Origin: UBA1181 sp963619325
GTDB taxonomy: Bacteria; Bacteroidota; Bacteroidia; Bacteroidales; Paludibacteraceae
Reading direction: 5' to 3'
Assembly: GCA_963619325.1 (NCBI GenBank)
Contig: CAVEVQ010000002.1
Coordinates: 43,882 to 107,881 of the forward strand
DNA length: 64,000 nt
Shown here: positions 51,303 through 61,596 of the stretch, in pieces
Layout: each line of letters opens with the position of its first letter
Position numbering within the stretch: the stretch's first letter is position 1
Notes under the pieces: generated by a model
The model's database searches: none
What the model was told of the DNA's origin: nothing
The model's input: only the letters and a program-made list of their open reading frames with translations
Made by a program: the position numbers and the translations under genes

Positions 51303-54300
51303 ATGATATCATTGGATAAAATGAAGAAAATAGGAAGTCTAATTGTTGCTATAGGTATGACGGCAACAAGTATGGCAGCGACATGCACGTTGGGATCGAC
51401 GGATTTTGACGTGTCTTCGTCGTTATGCACCATTGATTTGACGAATGATGCGGATGGGTGGTTCAGCGATGAGGTAGGAGATTTGTTGTCTGAGTTGGCC
51501 GCCACGGGGTGTACATGGTATGGAGCCCCATCGGATGTGATTCAAACGGGAATTACGACGTATAGTTTGCACGTGCCGGGAGAGTTGATAACGTCTGAGG
51601 CGTGGCAGGCAGATTCGGTAACCAATGATGTGGCGAAAAATACGGTAGGTTATTCCGCGATAGTTTCGAATCCGAAGCTGATAAGTCCGATTTTGGGAAG
51701 TGGAAGTGGGTCGGCTATGTTAGTCAACTTTGGAACCAGTCATGACAAATCATACATTTTTTCATACACGGCGACTGGATTAGAGCCAAATTCAGAGGTG
51801 TCGTTTACGGTTGACGTCTACAATCTGTTGGACTATGAGTCGTTGGCCGCATCGGCGGAAGCGCAAGGTTTGAAGGAGGGGAACATCAAGATTTTTGGTG
51901 CAGACTATAATATCGCGCAAGGGAAGTGGTATGGAAACGGAAGCAATGGTTTGGATTGTAAGTTCTCTACTAAGTTAAATTCCAATGGTACGTTGGATGG
52001 AGGAAAGTCGATACAGCCGATGCCTGGAATGATGGAGACTTATACCTACAAAGGAACGTCAGATGAGAATGGTAGCATCACATTCTACATAGGAAGAGCG
52101 GGCGGAAAGTGTGGTATTCCGTTAGGTTTTGACAACATTCGAGTTGAGGGACAAATAAAGCCGGTTATTTCTTATTCGGGAAATCCTTGTCCTGCGATGC
52201 CGATATTAGTTCGTTTAAAAGATACATATCCTGCAGGGACGACCTATAGTTGGGAAGAGAGTGTAACAGGAAAGACGGGAACAGGAAGCTCGTTCAATTT
52301 TGAGGCGCCATCTGCAGGAACTTACAACATACAGGCGACAGTAACCGTGCCGGGGTGTGAGCCAGCGACGAGTGATGTTTACAGTTTGACCGTGAATGAC
52401 TGTTGTAGTGATGAGGATGGCAATCCGATGGCGATGGTTGATGTTTTCTTTGATGATTTTGGCTCATTCTCAGGCACGCTGTATACATATACAGATTTAA
52501 ATGGAGAGTTGCAGACGGCGACCGCAACGGATAAGTTGAATGGAAAGAGTCCGTGTGTAAGTGATTTGAAGAATAATGGAGCGGCGGTAAAGTTCAAGTA
52601 TAATCATGAAATATACACTGAAGGATATGCCATAAGTACTATAGATCCATATACGGGGAATCTGATATCCCATGATGGGGACACGAATGGAGGGTTCTTG
52701 GTGATGGATATTAAGACGAGCGGATGGAATGGAAAATCACTCTATGAACAGCAGGTTTGTGGATTGTGTCCAGGCAAGGAAGTGACGTTTGGTGCGGCAA
52801 TTGGAGCAATCAATACGAATACTTCAAGTTCGGTAGGAACGTTGTCTGTTGAGTTGATAGGTGCTGATGGAAGTGTGTTATATACAAGTGGAGATGTGAA
52901 ATTGACAAGACCAGAGTGGAAATGGTGTGGACAGACATTTACATTGCCAGCGGGAACGGAGGGTTGTGCGACGATGAAAATCGTCAGCAAAGAAGACAAT
53001 TATTCTGCTAACGAACGAGGGGATTTCGCCCTTGACGACATTACGTTCCGAGTATGTTCACCACCAGACATCAACATGGACTATTCGTTGACGGGAAAGG
53101 CGCAAGATTTGTTGGATTTGTGTACCGATGATTTGTTGACATTGGAGGGAATCACCTCTTCTGCCTCCGAGAAATATTATGGAAGCACGATGAGTTATAT
53201 GTTCCAATACACATACGATGACCCTAAGACTACAGATGCGGATAAGGTGAATTGGATTACTATGTCGGATGCATCCGGTAATACGATATTCAAAAGTTCA
53301 AAATTTGATATAGAAGACCCTGCCGACCATCCAGCGTTTGAGAAGATAAAAGATGGTGAAGAGGCGGAGGTTTATTTCCGTGTGGTTGTCGGTAAGGAAG
53401 AGACGTTGAAAGATCCGGCGGAGTTGAAGGTGAGCGCCTTGTCGCCTTGCCGTAATATCTCTGTATCTACGATGTATGTAACGGCAGGATTAAATTGTGC
53501 AAAATGTACGGAGCCAGATGCGAACGTGTTTACAGTAGAAGGAGGAAAATTCAATTCAACAAAGAATATCGTTGAAATGTGTGAAGAAGATGAAAAGATA
53601 AGCATTTCGTTAGAAAATGATATTCATGGTATAGATAAAGATGGAAAAGACTACTACGATTATACAGTGTCTTGGTATAAAGGAGAGTCGGTTGAAAAAG
53701 GTACGTTGATATCAGGAACATCAAAAGTGACGACTTCAGCGGATAGTAAAGGTTCTGTGTTAGAGGTCAACTATGCGGACGTAACGGAGGAAGGAGTAGA
53801 ATATACTGTATACATACACGATAATTTTGACGCCAATCCGACGACGTGCGATAAGGGGTATACGATTACGGTAAAAGCGTTGCCTAAACCGACGGAAGTG
53901 TTAACCGATCCATCAGCGTTTTGTGAGGGGACTTTGTCAGTCTCTCCAGACGTCGTAATAGAGGGAAGTACCATCACTTGGTATGAAGATGCTGAAGCGA
54001 CAACAGCGTTGACTTCTGCGCCAGATATTACAACGGTGACGGCGGGAGAGTCTCCTAAAGAGTATTTTTATATTGTTACAGATGAAACGACAGGTTGTGT
54101 TTCGGATGTAAATACGTATACGGTGACGGTAGATGCCATTCCTGAGGATTTGACGACAAAATTGACGCAGTATTTGAAGACAGAATCTCCATTTGTGGAT
54201 ATTATGACACAAAACACGGAGGCTGTAATGGGAGTAGAAGAAGGAGCGACTATAATGTGGTTAGGTCAGTATGAGACAGATGACGAACCTGCAGACAGGG

Positions 54301-57300
54301 AAGGAGCGTCATCGCAGGCACCAACTCCGGTTGCAAAGAGTTTAACAAGTTCAGACGATGAGACCTATTATTATTGGGTATATCAGGTGTCAGGGAAAGA
54401 AACTGCGTGTGAGAGTGGGTTGACGAAGCTTGAAGTGAAGATATTAGGAGCGCCTGCGCCAAACGTTTCGGATACAATATATTGTTTGAATGGAATGGCA
54501 GCAGAGCTTTCCGCCAATGCAGTGATTAATCAAGCGGATGCTACGAAAACCTATGAGTTGGTTTGGTATACAACAGCAACTGGAGGAACGGGAACAACAG
54601 CTGCTCCGACTCCATCGACTGCGGAATTAGGAGAGACAACCTATTATGTGTCGCAGAGGGATGCCAACAGCGTCAACAACGAGAGCACTCGTATGCCGAT
54701 CAAGGTAACGGTAGTAGGTGTAATGGCTCCAGATCTGACCGCTTCCACGACAACCTATTGTAGGGGTGACGAGTCGACGGCCTTGCCAACGACTTTGACA
54801 GAAGATAATGCGAAATACTATTATGCGGACAAACTTGTTTGGAATGATGGGGTGGCGGATGGCGAAACATTCATACCAAGCACAGATGTTACGGAGAAGA
54901 CGGAGTACACTTATACAGCAAAGCAATCATATACGATTCCAAATACGACGCAGACCTGTGAGAGCGAATCGTCGGCATTGGTTGTAACAGTGAATTTCAC
55001 GACAGCCGTAGCGAATGAAGAGTATTCTTACCTTGCGGCTGAAGCCACAAGTAATCAGTTTGCGGCTATCACAACTAAGGGTTGGGAAGAGGAGAGTGGT
55101 TATACTTATTATTATATGATGGATGGTGAGTCTGCTTATACGACAACAATTCCAGCTCCGACTTATGATGTAAGTAAGTTATCGGGGCAGACGGCCGAGT
55201 TAATTTATACGGTTTATCGAGTTGATAAAACGACGAATTGTTTGAGTGAGACTTCTACTATTACGATAAAGATTAGTGATGCGCTTCCTCCAAAGGTAAA
55301 AGACGTGTTGTATTGCGAAGGAGAAACTCTTGCAGACCTAACTGCGGAGAAGCAAGCGCAAGGTACAAAGACCGTTGACAATTACACATTGCTTTGGTAT
55401 GGAACGGATAAGCCAGCGAACACAACGGTAGCCGCTGTTTCAGAAGGAGATACCTATCCACTTTCTGGCTTGGCAACTGTTACGGGTAATGCGGTGACAA
55501 CGACGTCATATTGGGTAGCTCAGCGAGATGAGGAAACAAAAGCAGTCAGTCCTGCACAGGAAATAGCAGTTATTGTCTACCCTAAACCAGTGTTGACTAT
55601 CAAAGACCCTGCAACAGTCTGTGCGACACCAGTAGAGTTAGGTCCGGCGGTAACCTTAACCAATAAGGTGGATGGAATGACTTACACACAGAAATACTAT
55701 GATGATGAATCTGCGACGGTGGAGAGAACTGCAACTTATGCTGTGAAATCGGGTATTTACTACGTCCAGAGTTCGTATGATGCGAAGGTAGATTCAAAGA
55801 ATGTATGTGAGTCAGACGCTATGCCGATCACGGTGACGATTGACACTTTAGGTGTGAAGGTTGAGAATGTGGAGACTTGTCCGGACAAGAGTGCCACGTT
55901 CACTGCTGAGGCATCTTCTAATGTGGCAACGATTAGCTACGCTTGGAGTGGAGTAGGAGATACGGGTAATACGTCAGTCTTTGAAACAAAAAAATTCACG
56001 GGTGGAGATTACGGAGATGTATATAATTACACGTTGACGGTAACCGCGGGAACATGTCAGCAGACGAAAGATTTGACGGTAACCTTAGGTAATGGACCTG
56101 TTGTGGGAACATTGACATTGTCCGATCCAACGAATGAGGACACTCCGTCAAAAGTTTACACAAACGGATTGACGTCGGATGTCTTCTACTATTGTGGCGG
56201 TGATGTGGCGGTGATGCCAGATTATGAAGGTGACGGTGATTATGAGTTGACGGATCCTTCGGGGACAACCTCAACTGTTGCTCCATTCACGATTAATAAA
56301 GAAGGTACATACACTTTGACTTTCACCAACGGATGTCCTACTAAAGTTTCATTCACAATTAAAGATGCGCAAGTGAAAGCGACAGGAACAGCCTCCGATT
56401 TAGAAATTTGCGAGGGAGAGGCGTTTACCGCGGGATTGACGATCACGCCAGTAAACCAGGTGCCTTATTCTGTATCTTGGACGAAAGATGCGGTGGTAAT
56501 GGCTGCTCAGCAGGGTGAAGCTTATACGATAAGTTCGGCTTCTCCAGATGATAGTGGTTTGTATGAGGCGACCGTTAATAGACAAGGATGTGTTTCAAAA
56601 GTCGAGATAGGGTCTTTGTTGGTAAAGCCATACATACGGTTGACGGAAAACGTTGCGCCAGTGGTTGTTCCAAGAGGAGAATCGACGATTTTGAATCTCA
56701 CCATCAATACGCCTGCGGATGGCAACGTCTCAACGATTCAGTGGTTTGACAATGGCGGAGCAAGCTCTGTCAATAGTACAAGCTCGTATGCCATAGAGAA
56801 TGTTACTACAGATCATACATACAAAATCACATTGAACGATCCAGACTATTGTCCTGCGGAAACAGAAATGATCGTTTGGGTGGATGCGGTTCTTCAGTTG
56901 GAGACGGATTTGGCCGATGTTTTGTGTGAAGGTCTCAATTATCAGTTGTCAATTGATACTGCAGGCACGGGTAAATTTAGAAGAACAGATGTTTCTCATT
57001 CTCTCACGTTGATTCAATCGATGGGAGGGACAACAAGTGATGTGACTAATAAATTGACGCAGAAAAATGGCAAGTTAGTCTATAGTTTCGTAGCTGACAA
57101 AGATGCAACCTTCACCATCAAGTTTGTCTATGGAGAACAGACGAAGACGAGCGAAGAGACGGTGACTGTCATTCCAACCATCAGTGTTACATTGCCAGAG
57201 CAACCGACAGTCTGTGGCGGAGAATCGGTAGATTTGAAAGTTACGAATATTGTACCTGATGGTACGACCATTGTTTGGACTTCAGATCCGACAATTCAGT

Positions 57301-58172
57301 CGTCTTTGGAGGCTACCTCTGTTACCGTAACACCTAAGTTCAATGAGGTGATTGCGAATAATCATCGCTCGATTTACTCTTATACGTTGAAGGCTGTCAA
57401 TGAAGCATGTAGCAGTGAGGTACCTTTTGCTGTAACTGTTGAGGTGATTGAGCCTTTGAAGGGAGAGTTGACAGGAGTTTCTCCGATCTGTGAGGGGAAT
57501 GCCTCCTCTGTATCTGCGGAGTCGTATCAAGCGGAGACTTACCAATGGAGTGTGGAAGGACAAGTGATTAGCGATGCTTCTTCTATAGCGGTCAATCCGA
57601 CGGAAACGACCACCTATGCTGTAGCGATGACACGAGGGACGTGTGAGGCAACTGCTAACTATGTTGTAACGGTTACCTCAAATCCAGAGATTGTAGCAAT
57701 GGATTCAGTAGGCATTCGTGACCGTGAAGTTCAGGTTAATCCTGCTAAGGGAACAGGAACGTTTACCTACTGGGTGGATGATAAGGAGTCGGCTGCCGAC
57801 AACTTGACGGTGATTAAGAATCTCTCGTTCGGTGAGCATGTCGTTCATGTGCGAGATGTGAATGGTTGTCAATCGGAGTTTGCGTTCTCGTTAGTTGCTC
57901 CGTCGTTGATTGTACCTAATTACTTTTCTCCAAATGGAGATGGAGTTAATGACAAGTGGGTGATTCCGACTTTGGCAGAGATATATCCAAGCTCGGTTGT
58001 TCATATTTACGATCGTTATGGAAAGGTAATTGCCGAGTATTTAGGAGCGAGCGATGGTTGGGACGGAACGTATAACGGAAATGCAATGCCGTCGACCGAT
58101 TATTGGTATGTTGTTGAGATTGAGGAAACGGAGACAAAATACACTGGCCACTTTACGTTGTTGAGAAGATAG
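51303..58172 (+). CDS. Giant multi-Ig secreted protein with type B T9SS sorting domain
   Basis: The 2289-residue protein has a signal peptide (KKIGSLIVAIGMTATSMAA; start at 51303 or at the ATG six codons later). The N-terminal 290 residues are unassigned. A PKD/Ig-like domain (about 293-370) and a jelly-roll-like domain (about 371-595) follow. Then come many Ig-like modules of the CHU_C-associated type, each with a Cys near its start and patterns such as TTYYVSQRD or TSYWVAQRD. The last 90 residues (from VPNYFSPNGDGVND near 2204 to YTGHFTLLRR) are a gliding-motility-associated C-terminal domain, the type B T9SS signal. The product is expected on or outside the cell surface, probably as an adhesin. 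Such substrates usually need a PorP/SprF partner; one lies at the left end of the window. Confidence 0.9.
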   Translation: MISLDKMKKIGSLIVAIGMTATSMAATCTLGSTDFDVSSSLCTIDLTNDADGWFSDEVGDLLSELAATGCTWYGAPSDVIQTGITTYSLHVPGELITSEAWQADSVTNDVAKNTVGYSAIVSNPKLISPILGSGSGSAMLVNFGTSHDKSYIFSYTATGLEPNSEVSFTVDVYNLLDYESLAASAEAQGLKEGNIKIFGADYNIAQGKWYGNGSNGLDCKFSTKLNSNGTLDGGKSIQPMPGMMETYTYKGTSDENGSITFYIGRAGGKCGIPLGFDNIRVEGQIKPVISYSGNPCPAMPILVRLKDTYPAGTTYSWEESVTGKTGTGSSFNFEAPSAGTYNIQATVTVPGCEPATSDVYSLTVNDCCSDEDGNPMAMVDVFFDDFGSFSGTLYTYTDLNGELQTATATDKLNGKSPCVSDLKNNGAAVKFKYNHEIYTEGYAISTIDPYTGNLISHDGDTNGGFLVMDIKTSGWNGKSLYEQQVCGLCPGKEVTFGAAIGAINTNTSSSVGTLSVELIGADGSVLYTSGDVKLTRPEWKWCGQTFTLPAGTEGCATMKIVSKEDNYSANERGDFALDDITFRVCSPPDINMDYSLTGKAQDLLDLCTDDLLTLEGITSSASEKYYGSTMSYMFQYTYDDPKTTDADKVNWITMSDASGNTIFKSSKFDIEDPADHPAFEKIKDGEEAEVYFRVVVGKEETLKDPAELKVSALSPCRNISVSTMYVTAGLNCAKCTEPDANVFTVEGGKFNSTKNIVEMCEEDEKISISLENDIHGIDKDGKDYYDYTVSWYKGESVEKGTLISGTSKVTTSADSKGSVLEVNYADVTEEGVEYTVYIHDNFDANPTTCDKGYTITVKALPKPTEVLTDPSAFCEGTLSVSPDVVIEGSTITWYEDAEATTALTSAPDITTVTAGESPKEYFYIVTDETTGCVSDVNTYTVTVDAIPEDLTTKLTQYLKTESPFVDIMTQNTEAVMGVEEGATIMWLGQYETDDEPADREGASSQAPTPVAKSLTSSDDETYYYWVYQVSGKETACESGLTKLEVKILGAPAPNVSDTIYCLNGMAAELSANAVINQADATKTYELVWYTTATGGTGTTAAPTPSTAELGETTYYVSQRDANSVNNESTRMPIKVTVVGVMAPDLTASTTTYCRGDESTALPTTLTEDNAKYYYADKLVWNDGVADGETFIPSTDVTEKTEYTYTAKQSYTIPNTTQTCESESSALVVTVNFTTAVANEEYSYLAAEATSNQFAAITTKGWEEESGYTYYYMMDGESAYTTTIPAPTYDVSKLSGQTAELIYTVYRVDKTTNCLSETSTITIKISDALPPKVKDVLYCEGETLADLTAEKQAQGTKTVDNYTLLWYGTDKPANTTVAAVSEGDTYPLSGLATVTGNAVTTTSYWVAQRDEETKAVSPAQEIAVIVYPKPVLTIKDPATVCATPVELGPAVTLTNKVDGMTYTQKYYDDESATVERTATYAVKSGIYYVQSSYDAKVDSKNVCESDAMPITVTIDTLGVKVENVETCPDKSATFTAEASSNVATISYAWSGVGDTGNTSVFETKKFTGGDYGDVYNYTLTVTAGTCQQTKDLTVTLGNGPVVGTLTLSDPTNEDTPSKVYTNGLTSDVFYYCGGDVAVMPDYEGDGDYELTDPSGTTSTVAPFTINKEGTYTLTFTNGCPTKVSFTIKDAQVKATGTASDLEICEGEAFTAGLTITPVNQVPYSVSWTKDAVVMAAQQGEAYTISSASPDDSGLYEATVNRQGCVSKVEIGSLLVKPYIRLTENVAPVVVPRGESTILNLTINTPADGNVSTIQWFDNGGASSVNSTSSYAIENVTTDHTYKITLNDPDYCPAETEMIVWVDAVLQLETDLADVLCEGLNYQLSIDTAGTGKFRRTDVSHSLTLIQSMGGTTSDVTNKLTQKNGKLVYSFVADKDATFTIKFVYGEQTKTSEETVTVIPTISVTLPEQPTVCGGESVDLKVTNIVPDGTTIVWTSDPTIQSSLEATSVTVTPKFNEVIANNHRSIYSYTLKAVNEACSSEVPFAVTVEVIEPLKGELTGVSPICEGNASSVSAESYQAETYQWSVEGQVISDASSIAVNPTETTTYAVAMTRGTCEATANYVVTVTSNPEIVAMDSVGIRDREVQVNPAKGTGTFTYWVDDKESAADNLTVIKNLSFGEHVVHVRDVNGCQSEFAFSLVAPSLIVPNYFSPNGDGVNDKWVIPTLAEIYPSSVVHIYDRYGKVIAEYLGASDGWDGTYNGNAMPSTDYWYVVEIEETETKYTGHFTLLRR

Positions 58173-58199
58173 AGGTTTTGATGAAAAAAAGATAGAGGA

Positions 58200-58234
58200 A
58201 ACGAGAAGTATAGAAATATACTCCTCGTTTTTTT
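58200..58234 (+). terminator. Terminator after the giant secreted protein
   Basis: AACGAG-a-AGTATA (58200-58212) pairs with TATACT-c-CTCGTT (58217-58229) around a GAAA tetraloop, followed by a T run. It separates the giant gene from the lipoprotein operon. Confidence 0.9.
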
Positions 58235-58266
58235 ATGAAAAAATACAAGGTGAGAGAAAAAACAAT

Positions 58267-58274
58267 TAATTTTG
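58267..58274 (+). promoter_or_regulatory. Promoter −7 box of the lipoprotein/legumain operon
   Basis: TAATTTTG matches TAnnTTTG, just after the terminator. Transcription would start near 58281, which argues against translation from the GTG at 58279 and for the TTG at 58339. Confidence 0.6.
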
Positions 58275-58338
58275 TCGTGTGATTATTGTCTTGGAAGTTG
58301 AGGAGTCTGAATTAACCGAAAGTTATAATGCAAGGATT

Positions 58339-59373
58339 TTGAACAGCAAGGTATTGTTAATTTTTGTTGTGGCGCTACTCACATCGTGTGCGAAAGGAGA
58401 TGTCATATATATTGATGACGATGAGGAGTGGTTGAACGATCAACGTCCTCTTGTCTTTTTCCTCTATGCAGAGGAAGACTTAGGAGATCTGGGCTATGCT
58501 GATAATGTCTATCGAGGAGTTGTACGAGCTTCCGACTCAAATAATCTGTTATTGTCATGTGTTGAAACCTCTTCTGAGGTATTCGAAAAGACGTTTGATT
58601 CTTTTTTGTCAGTTTTGTCAAATTTAGAGGAAGATCGTAGGATTTTGGTTGTTGTCTTCAATAAAGGATATGAAGAGATATATCACTCGTATGAGGACTC
58701 TATTAAACAAATTGATGATGTAGACATTCTTTTTGTCGAAAGTAATGATTCCACGCTTTCTTCCTATACTCTTAACTGCGAGGATTATGGAGTATACTAT
58801 TTGGCGGGGTGTGTTATCGGTAGTGGTCTTTCTGATGTTTTACGAATCTTATTAGTATCGGCTAATGGCACGAATATGATATTGGAAGGGATGAGGCGAG
58901 GATTTTGTGATGGTATAACTGCAACAAACAGCGAAATAGAAGTGAGTAATTACTATATATCAGATAGTTCTAACTATGGCTATGACGCGGAAGATATCTT
59001 GTATGAGTATTCGGACGAAATCAATAAAAAATATCAGTTGGTATTGCCATTGTGTGGAGGGTCGATACAAGGACTTTTACGATATAATCGTGAACACTCA
59101 GAGTCATTTTACACCATAGGTGTTGACGTTGATATGCAAGCATATTCGTCCAAAGTGCCCTTTTCTGTGGTACAACGGTTGGATGGAGCTGTGGAGAAGT
59201 GGATAAACCGTTGGGCGAAGGGAGAGAGTCAGGAAAGGCATCAGTCGTATGGGCTTGCAGATTCGTATACAGGAATTGTGGTGTCGGAGGGTTATAGAAA
59301 CCAACTTGATGAGGTTGTTAGTCAATATCTACAAACGGCTATTGGCAAAGAGAAAGAATACCAAAATGAATAA
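58339..59373 (+). CDS. BMP/PnrA-like substrate-binding lipoprotein
   Basis: The 344-residue protein begins (with TTG read as Met) NSKVLLIFVVALLTSC, a good lipoprotein signal with Cys17; AAGGA lies just upstream. A GTG at 58279 in the same frame would add 20 residues but sits at the predicted transcription start. The body resembles the basic membrane protein/PnrA type of periplasmic binding fold: GDLGYADNVYRGV near the start, YYLAGCVIGSG and EGMRRGFCDGI in the middle, and LPLCGGSIQGLL, then IGVDVDMQAYSSKVPFSVVQRLDGAVEKW. PnrA proteins bind purine nucleosides; specificity here is unknown. No ABC permease or ATPase follows, so it is more likely a sensor or scavenger than a transporter subunit. 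Its stop overlaps the next start (ATGAATAA). Confidence 0.65.
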   Translation: MNSKVLLIFVVALLTSCAKGDVIYIDDDEEWLNDQRPLVFFLYAEEDLGDLGYADNVYRGVVRASDSNNLLLSCVETSSEVFEKTFDSFLSVLSNLEEDRRILVVVFNKGYEEIYHSYEDSIKQIDDVDILFVESNDSTLSSYTLNCEDYGVYYLAGCVIGSGLSDVLRILLVSANGTNMILEGMRRGFCDGITATNSEIEVSNYYISDSSNYGYDAEDILYEYSDEINKKYQLVLPLCGGSIQGLLRYNREHSESFYTIGVDVDMQAYSSKVPFSVVQRLDGAVEKWINRWAKGESQERHQSYGLADSYTGIVVSEGYRNQLDEVVSQYLQTAIGKEKEYQNE

Positions 59374-61561
59374 CATACGGTTTTGCTTCGCTTGTTGTGT
59401 ATGTGCGCTACTGCTATTAGTGTGCTTGCCTTGTTGTGAAGATGCGCCAGATATGTATATTCATACATCAAGCCTTCGCACCGTAAGTTACAAGGTCGCC
59501 GTTGTTTTGCCTTTATCGAATAGTGAAGAGAAAGCACGCTATGAATCGACTGTCAGTTGGGCGTTGGAGAACCTGCGTAATGCGCAGAGGCTTGTGATGG
59601 AAGATGACGATACAACGATTGTCAGTCTTAGTGTTGAGTGGTATGACGAGTCAAAAGAGAATCTGACATTGCTTTCTAAACAACTGTCGCAACGTGATGA
59701 CATACTTTTGACTATCGGACCGCTCTCTGACAATAACGTGAACATTATGGCGCAGGCGTTCTCTAATGAGGAGAAAGCGTTGATTGCGCCATGTGTGACG
59801 AGCGAGGACATTATTCGTAGATATTCTGGGGGGACGAATGTTGGAAGGAAAAATCCGTCGTTCCTTTGGTCTTTGTGTGAAACAGATGTTACTCAGTCGG
59901 AAGTAATGTTAGCGACAGCCTGGGAAGGAGGAGCCGAGACAGTGGCGTTAATATCGCCGGCAGACTCCTATGGGAAAACCTTCATTGAATGGGTCCCGTT
60001 TCAGGCGAACGAGTTGGGAATGACATTTGTCGCGTCTGATTCATACGTTGACAAGGAAGATTTGACAAAGGTAGCGCAGTCTGTCCTCTCCTCGGGGGTG
60101 CAGTGTGTTTTGTGTACTGTCCGATCCGTTGAAGAAGCCGAGGTGGTACTTAAAATCAAGAAGCAGATGGGAGACACTGCGCCTCGCCTGCTTTTCTCGG
60201 GAAGAACTTTGTCTGCCTCATTACCTAACTTGGGAGACCTTGCAGAGGGGGCGGAGGGAGTCGCACCCTATGCAGATCCTGAAACGGGTTTTCAGATAGC
60301 ATACGAGGAGCATTTCAATACATCGCCTTCATTTGCGGAGGCACAACTTTACGATGCTGTATTACTCGCTGGCTTTGTGGCGTATGTAAAGAAATTTGTT
60401 TCTGAAAATCTCACGGCTATCAAAATATTGGAAAGGTTGACGACAATGGGAGACTATAATCGTATAGTGTGGAGCGAATTGGGAATGGCAGAAGTGTTGT
60501 TGACACTCAAACATGATATAGATTATACAGACCTGAGATTGGTGGGCGCGTGTGGACTTTTACGTTTCGACAGTGAAGTCTTTACGAACATAGTGGAGAG
60601 TACATACGCGCATTGGGTGGTATATGGTGGTCGTTTAATCTGTATAGACTACCATAAAAGTGATGGGAGCAAACGGGTCTCTTCTACGATGGCATCATGG
60701 AATTGGCGGGTGCAACAGCAGCAGACAATCGTTAACGAAGATGTCGGAATCAATTATAGTCCGATGAAAGATCGTTGGGCGTTGTTAGTGCAAGGATCCA
60801 ATGGTTGGGAGAACTACCGCCATCAAGCGGATGTGCTTAACGTATATCAATTGTTAAAACAAAATGGATGGGATGACGAACACATTATCCTTATTATTTC
60901 AGACGACATTGCAGAATCTGAAAAAAATCCTTTTAAGGGGGAAGTAAGGGCGGATATTATGGGAGAAAATCTCTATTCAGGCATAACTATTGATTATGAT
61001 TCAGACACTCTCACGGTTAAAGACATATCCGATATACTGAAGGGGAATCGAAGTGAGCATCTGCCAACGGTATTGGACACGGACGATCAAACAAATGTGT
61101 TGGTGTTCTGGAGTGGACATGGGTGTAGAAAGGGACAAAAGGAAGAGTCGGACGGCTTCAAATGGCGTAACAATGCGGTCTTTTCTGACGTGATGCTGCG
61201 TGATGCTCTTGAAACGATGAGCATAGAAAAGCGATATAGGAAAATGTTGTTACTATTCGAACCATGCTACTCTGAAATTATGATGAATCAGGTAGAGGGA
61301 ATCGAAGGGATGCTTAGTTTCGCTAGCGCCAGTAAGAATGAGTCATCATTCGCAGACTGTTCCTATTCAGGTATTGGATGGATGAGCGATCGTTTTTCCA
61401 ACAATATTGTCAGAAAAATGCGTGAGGATCCTGGAGTTACATTCTACAGCCTCTATTCGTATCTTGTCAAAAACACGCTTGGCTCACATGTTCATGTTGC
61501 CAATGCGTCAATGTTCGGTAACTTATTTCTTGTATCTCCTCAGGAATTTTTTCAATGGTGA
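59366..61561 (+). CDS. Lipoprotein fusing a periplasmic-binding-like domain to a legumain-like (C13) peptidase domain
   Basis: The 731-residue protein starts at ATG 59366 with a Cys-rich export signal (LLLLVCLPCC), probably a lipoprotein. Residues about 35-440 look like a type I periplasmic-binding (Peripla_BP_6-like) domain: VSYKVAVVLPLSNSEEKA, LLTIGPLSDNNVNIMAQAF, LIAPCVTSEDI, and SFAEAQLYDAVLLAGFVAY. From residue 467 it matches legumain/C13 peptidases: WALLVQGSNGWENYRHQADV (471-490), DDIAESEKNPFKGEV, ENLYSGITIDY, the catalytic-His motif FWSGHG with His585, YRKMLLLFEPCYSE with Cys634. The segment order equals that of legumain and GPI8. Domain ends are by eye. It is translationally overlapped with the binding lipoprotein upstream. 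A ligand-controlled protease or transpeptidase outside the inner membrane is inferred. Confidence 0.75.
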   Translation: MNNIRFCFACCVCALLLLVCLPCCEDAPDMYIHTSSLRTVSYKVAVVLPLSNSEEKARYESTVSWALENLRNAQRLVMEDDDTTIVSLSVEWYDESKENLTLLSKQLSQRDDILLTIGPLSDNNVNIMAQAFSNEEKALIAPCVTSEDIIRRYSGGTNVGRKNPSFLWSLCETDVTQSEVMLATAWEGGAETVALISPADSYGKTFIEWVPFQANELGMTFVASDSYVDKEDLTKVAQSVLSSGVQCVLCTVRSVEEAEVVLKIKKQMGDTAPRLLFSGRTLSASLPNLGDLAEGAEGVAPYADPETGFQIAYEEHFNTSPSFAEAQLYDAVLLAGFVAYVKKFVSENLTAIKILERLTTMGDYNRIVWSELGMAEVLLTLKHDIDYTDLRLVGACGLLRFDSEVFTNIVESTYAHWVVYGGRLICIDYHKSDGSKRVSSTMASWNWRVQQQQTIVNEDVGINYSPMKDRWALLVQGSNGWENYRHQADVLNVYQLLKQNGWDDEHIILIISDDIAESEKNPFKGEVRADIMGENLYSGITIDYDSDTLTVKDISDILKGNRSEHLPTVLDTDDQTNVLVFWSGHGCRKGQKEESDGFKWRNNAVFSDVMLRDALETMSIEKRYRKMLLLFEPCYSEIMMNQVEGIEGMLSFASASKNESSFADCSYSGIGWMSDRFSNNIVRKMREDPGVTFYSLYSYLVKNTLGSHVHVANASMFGNLFLVSPQEFFQW

Positions 61562-61596
61562 GTACAGAGTGAAATTTAATAAAACTTGTGTGCATT

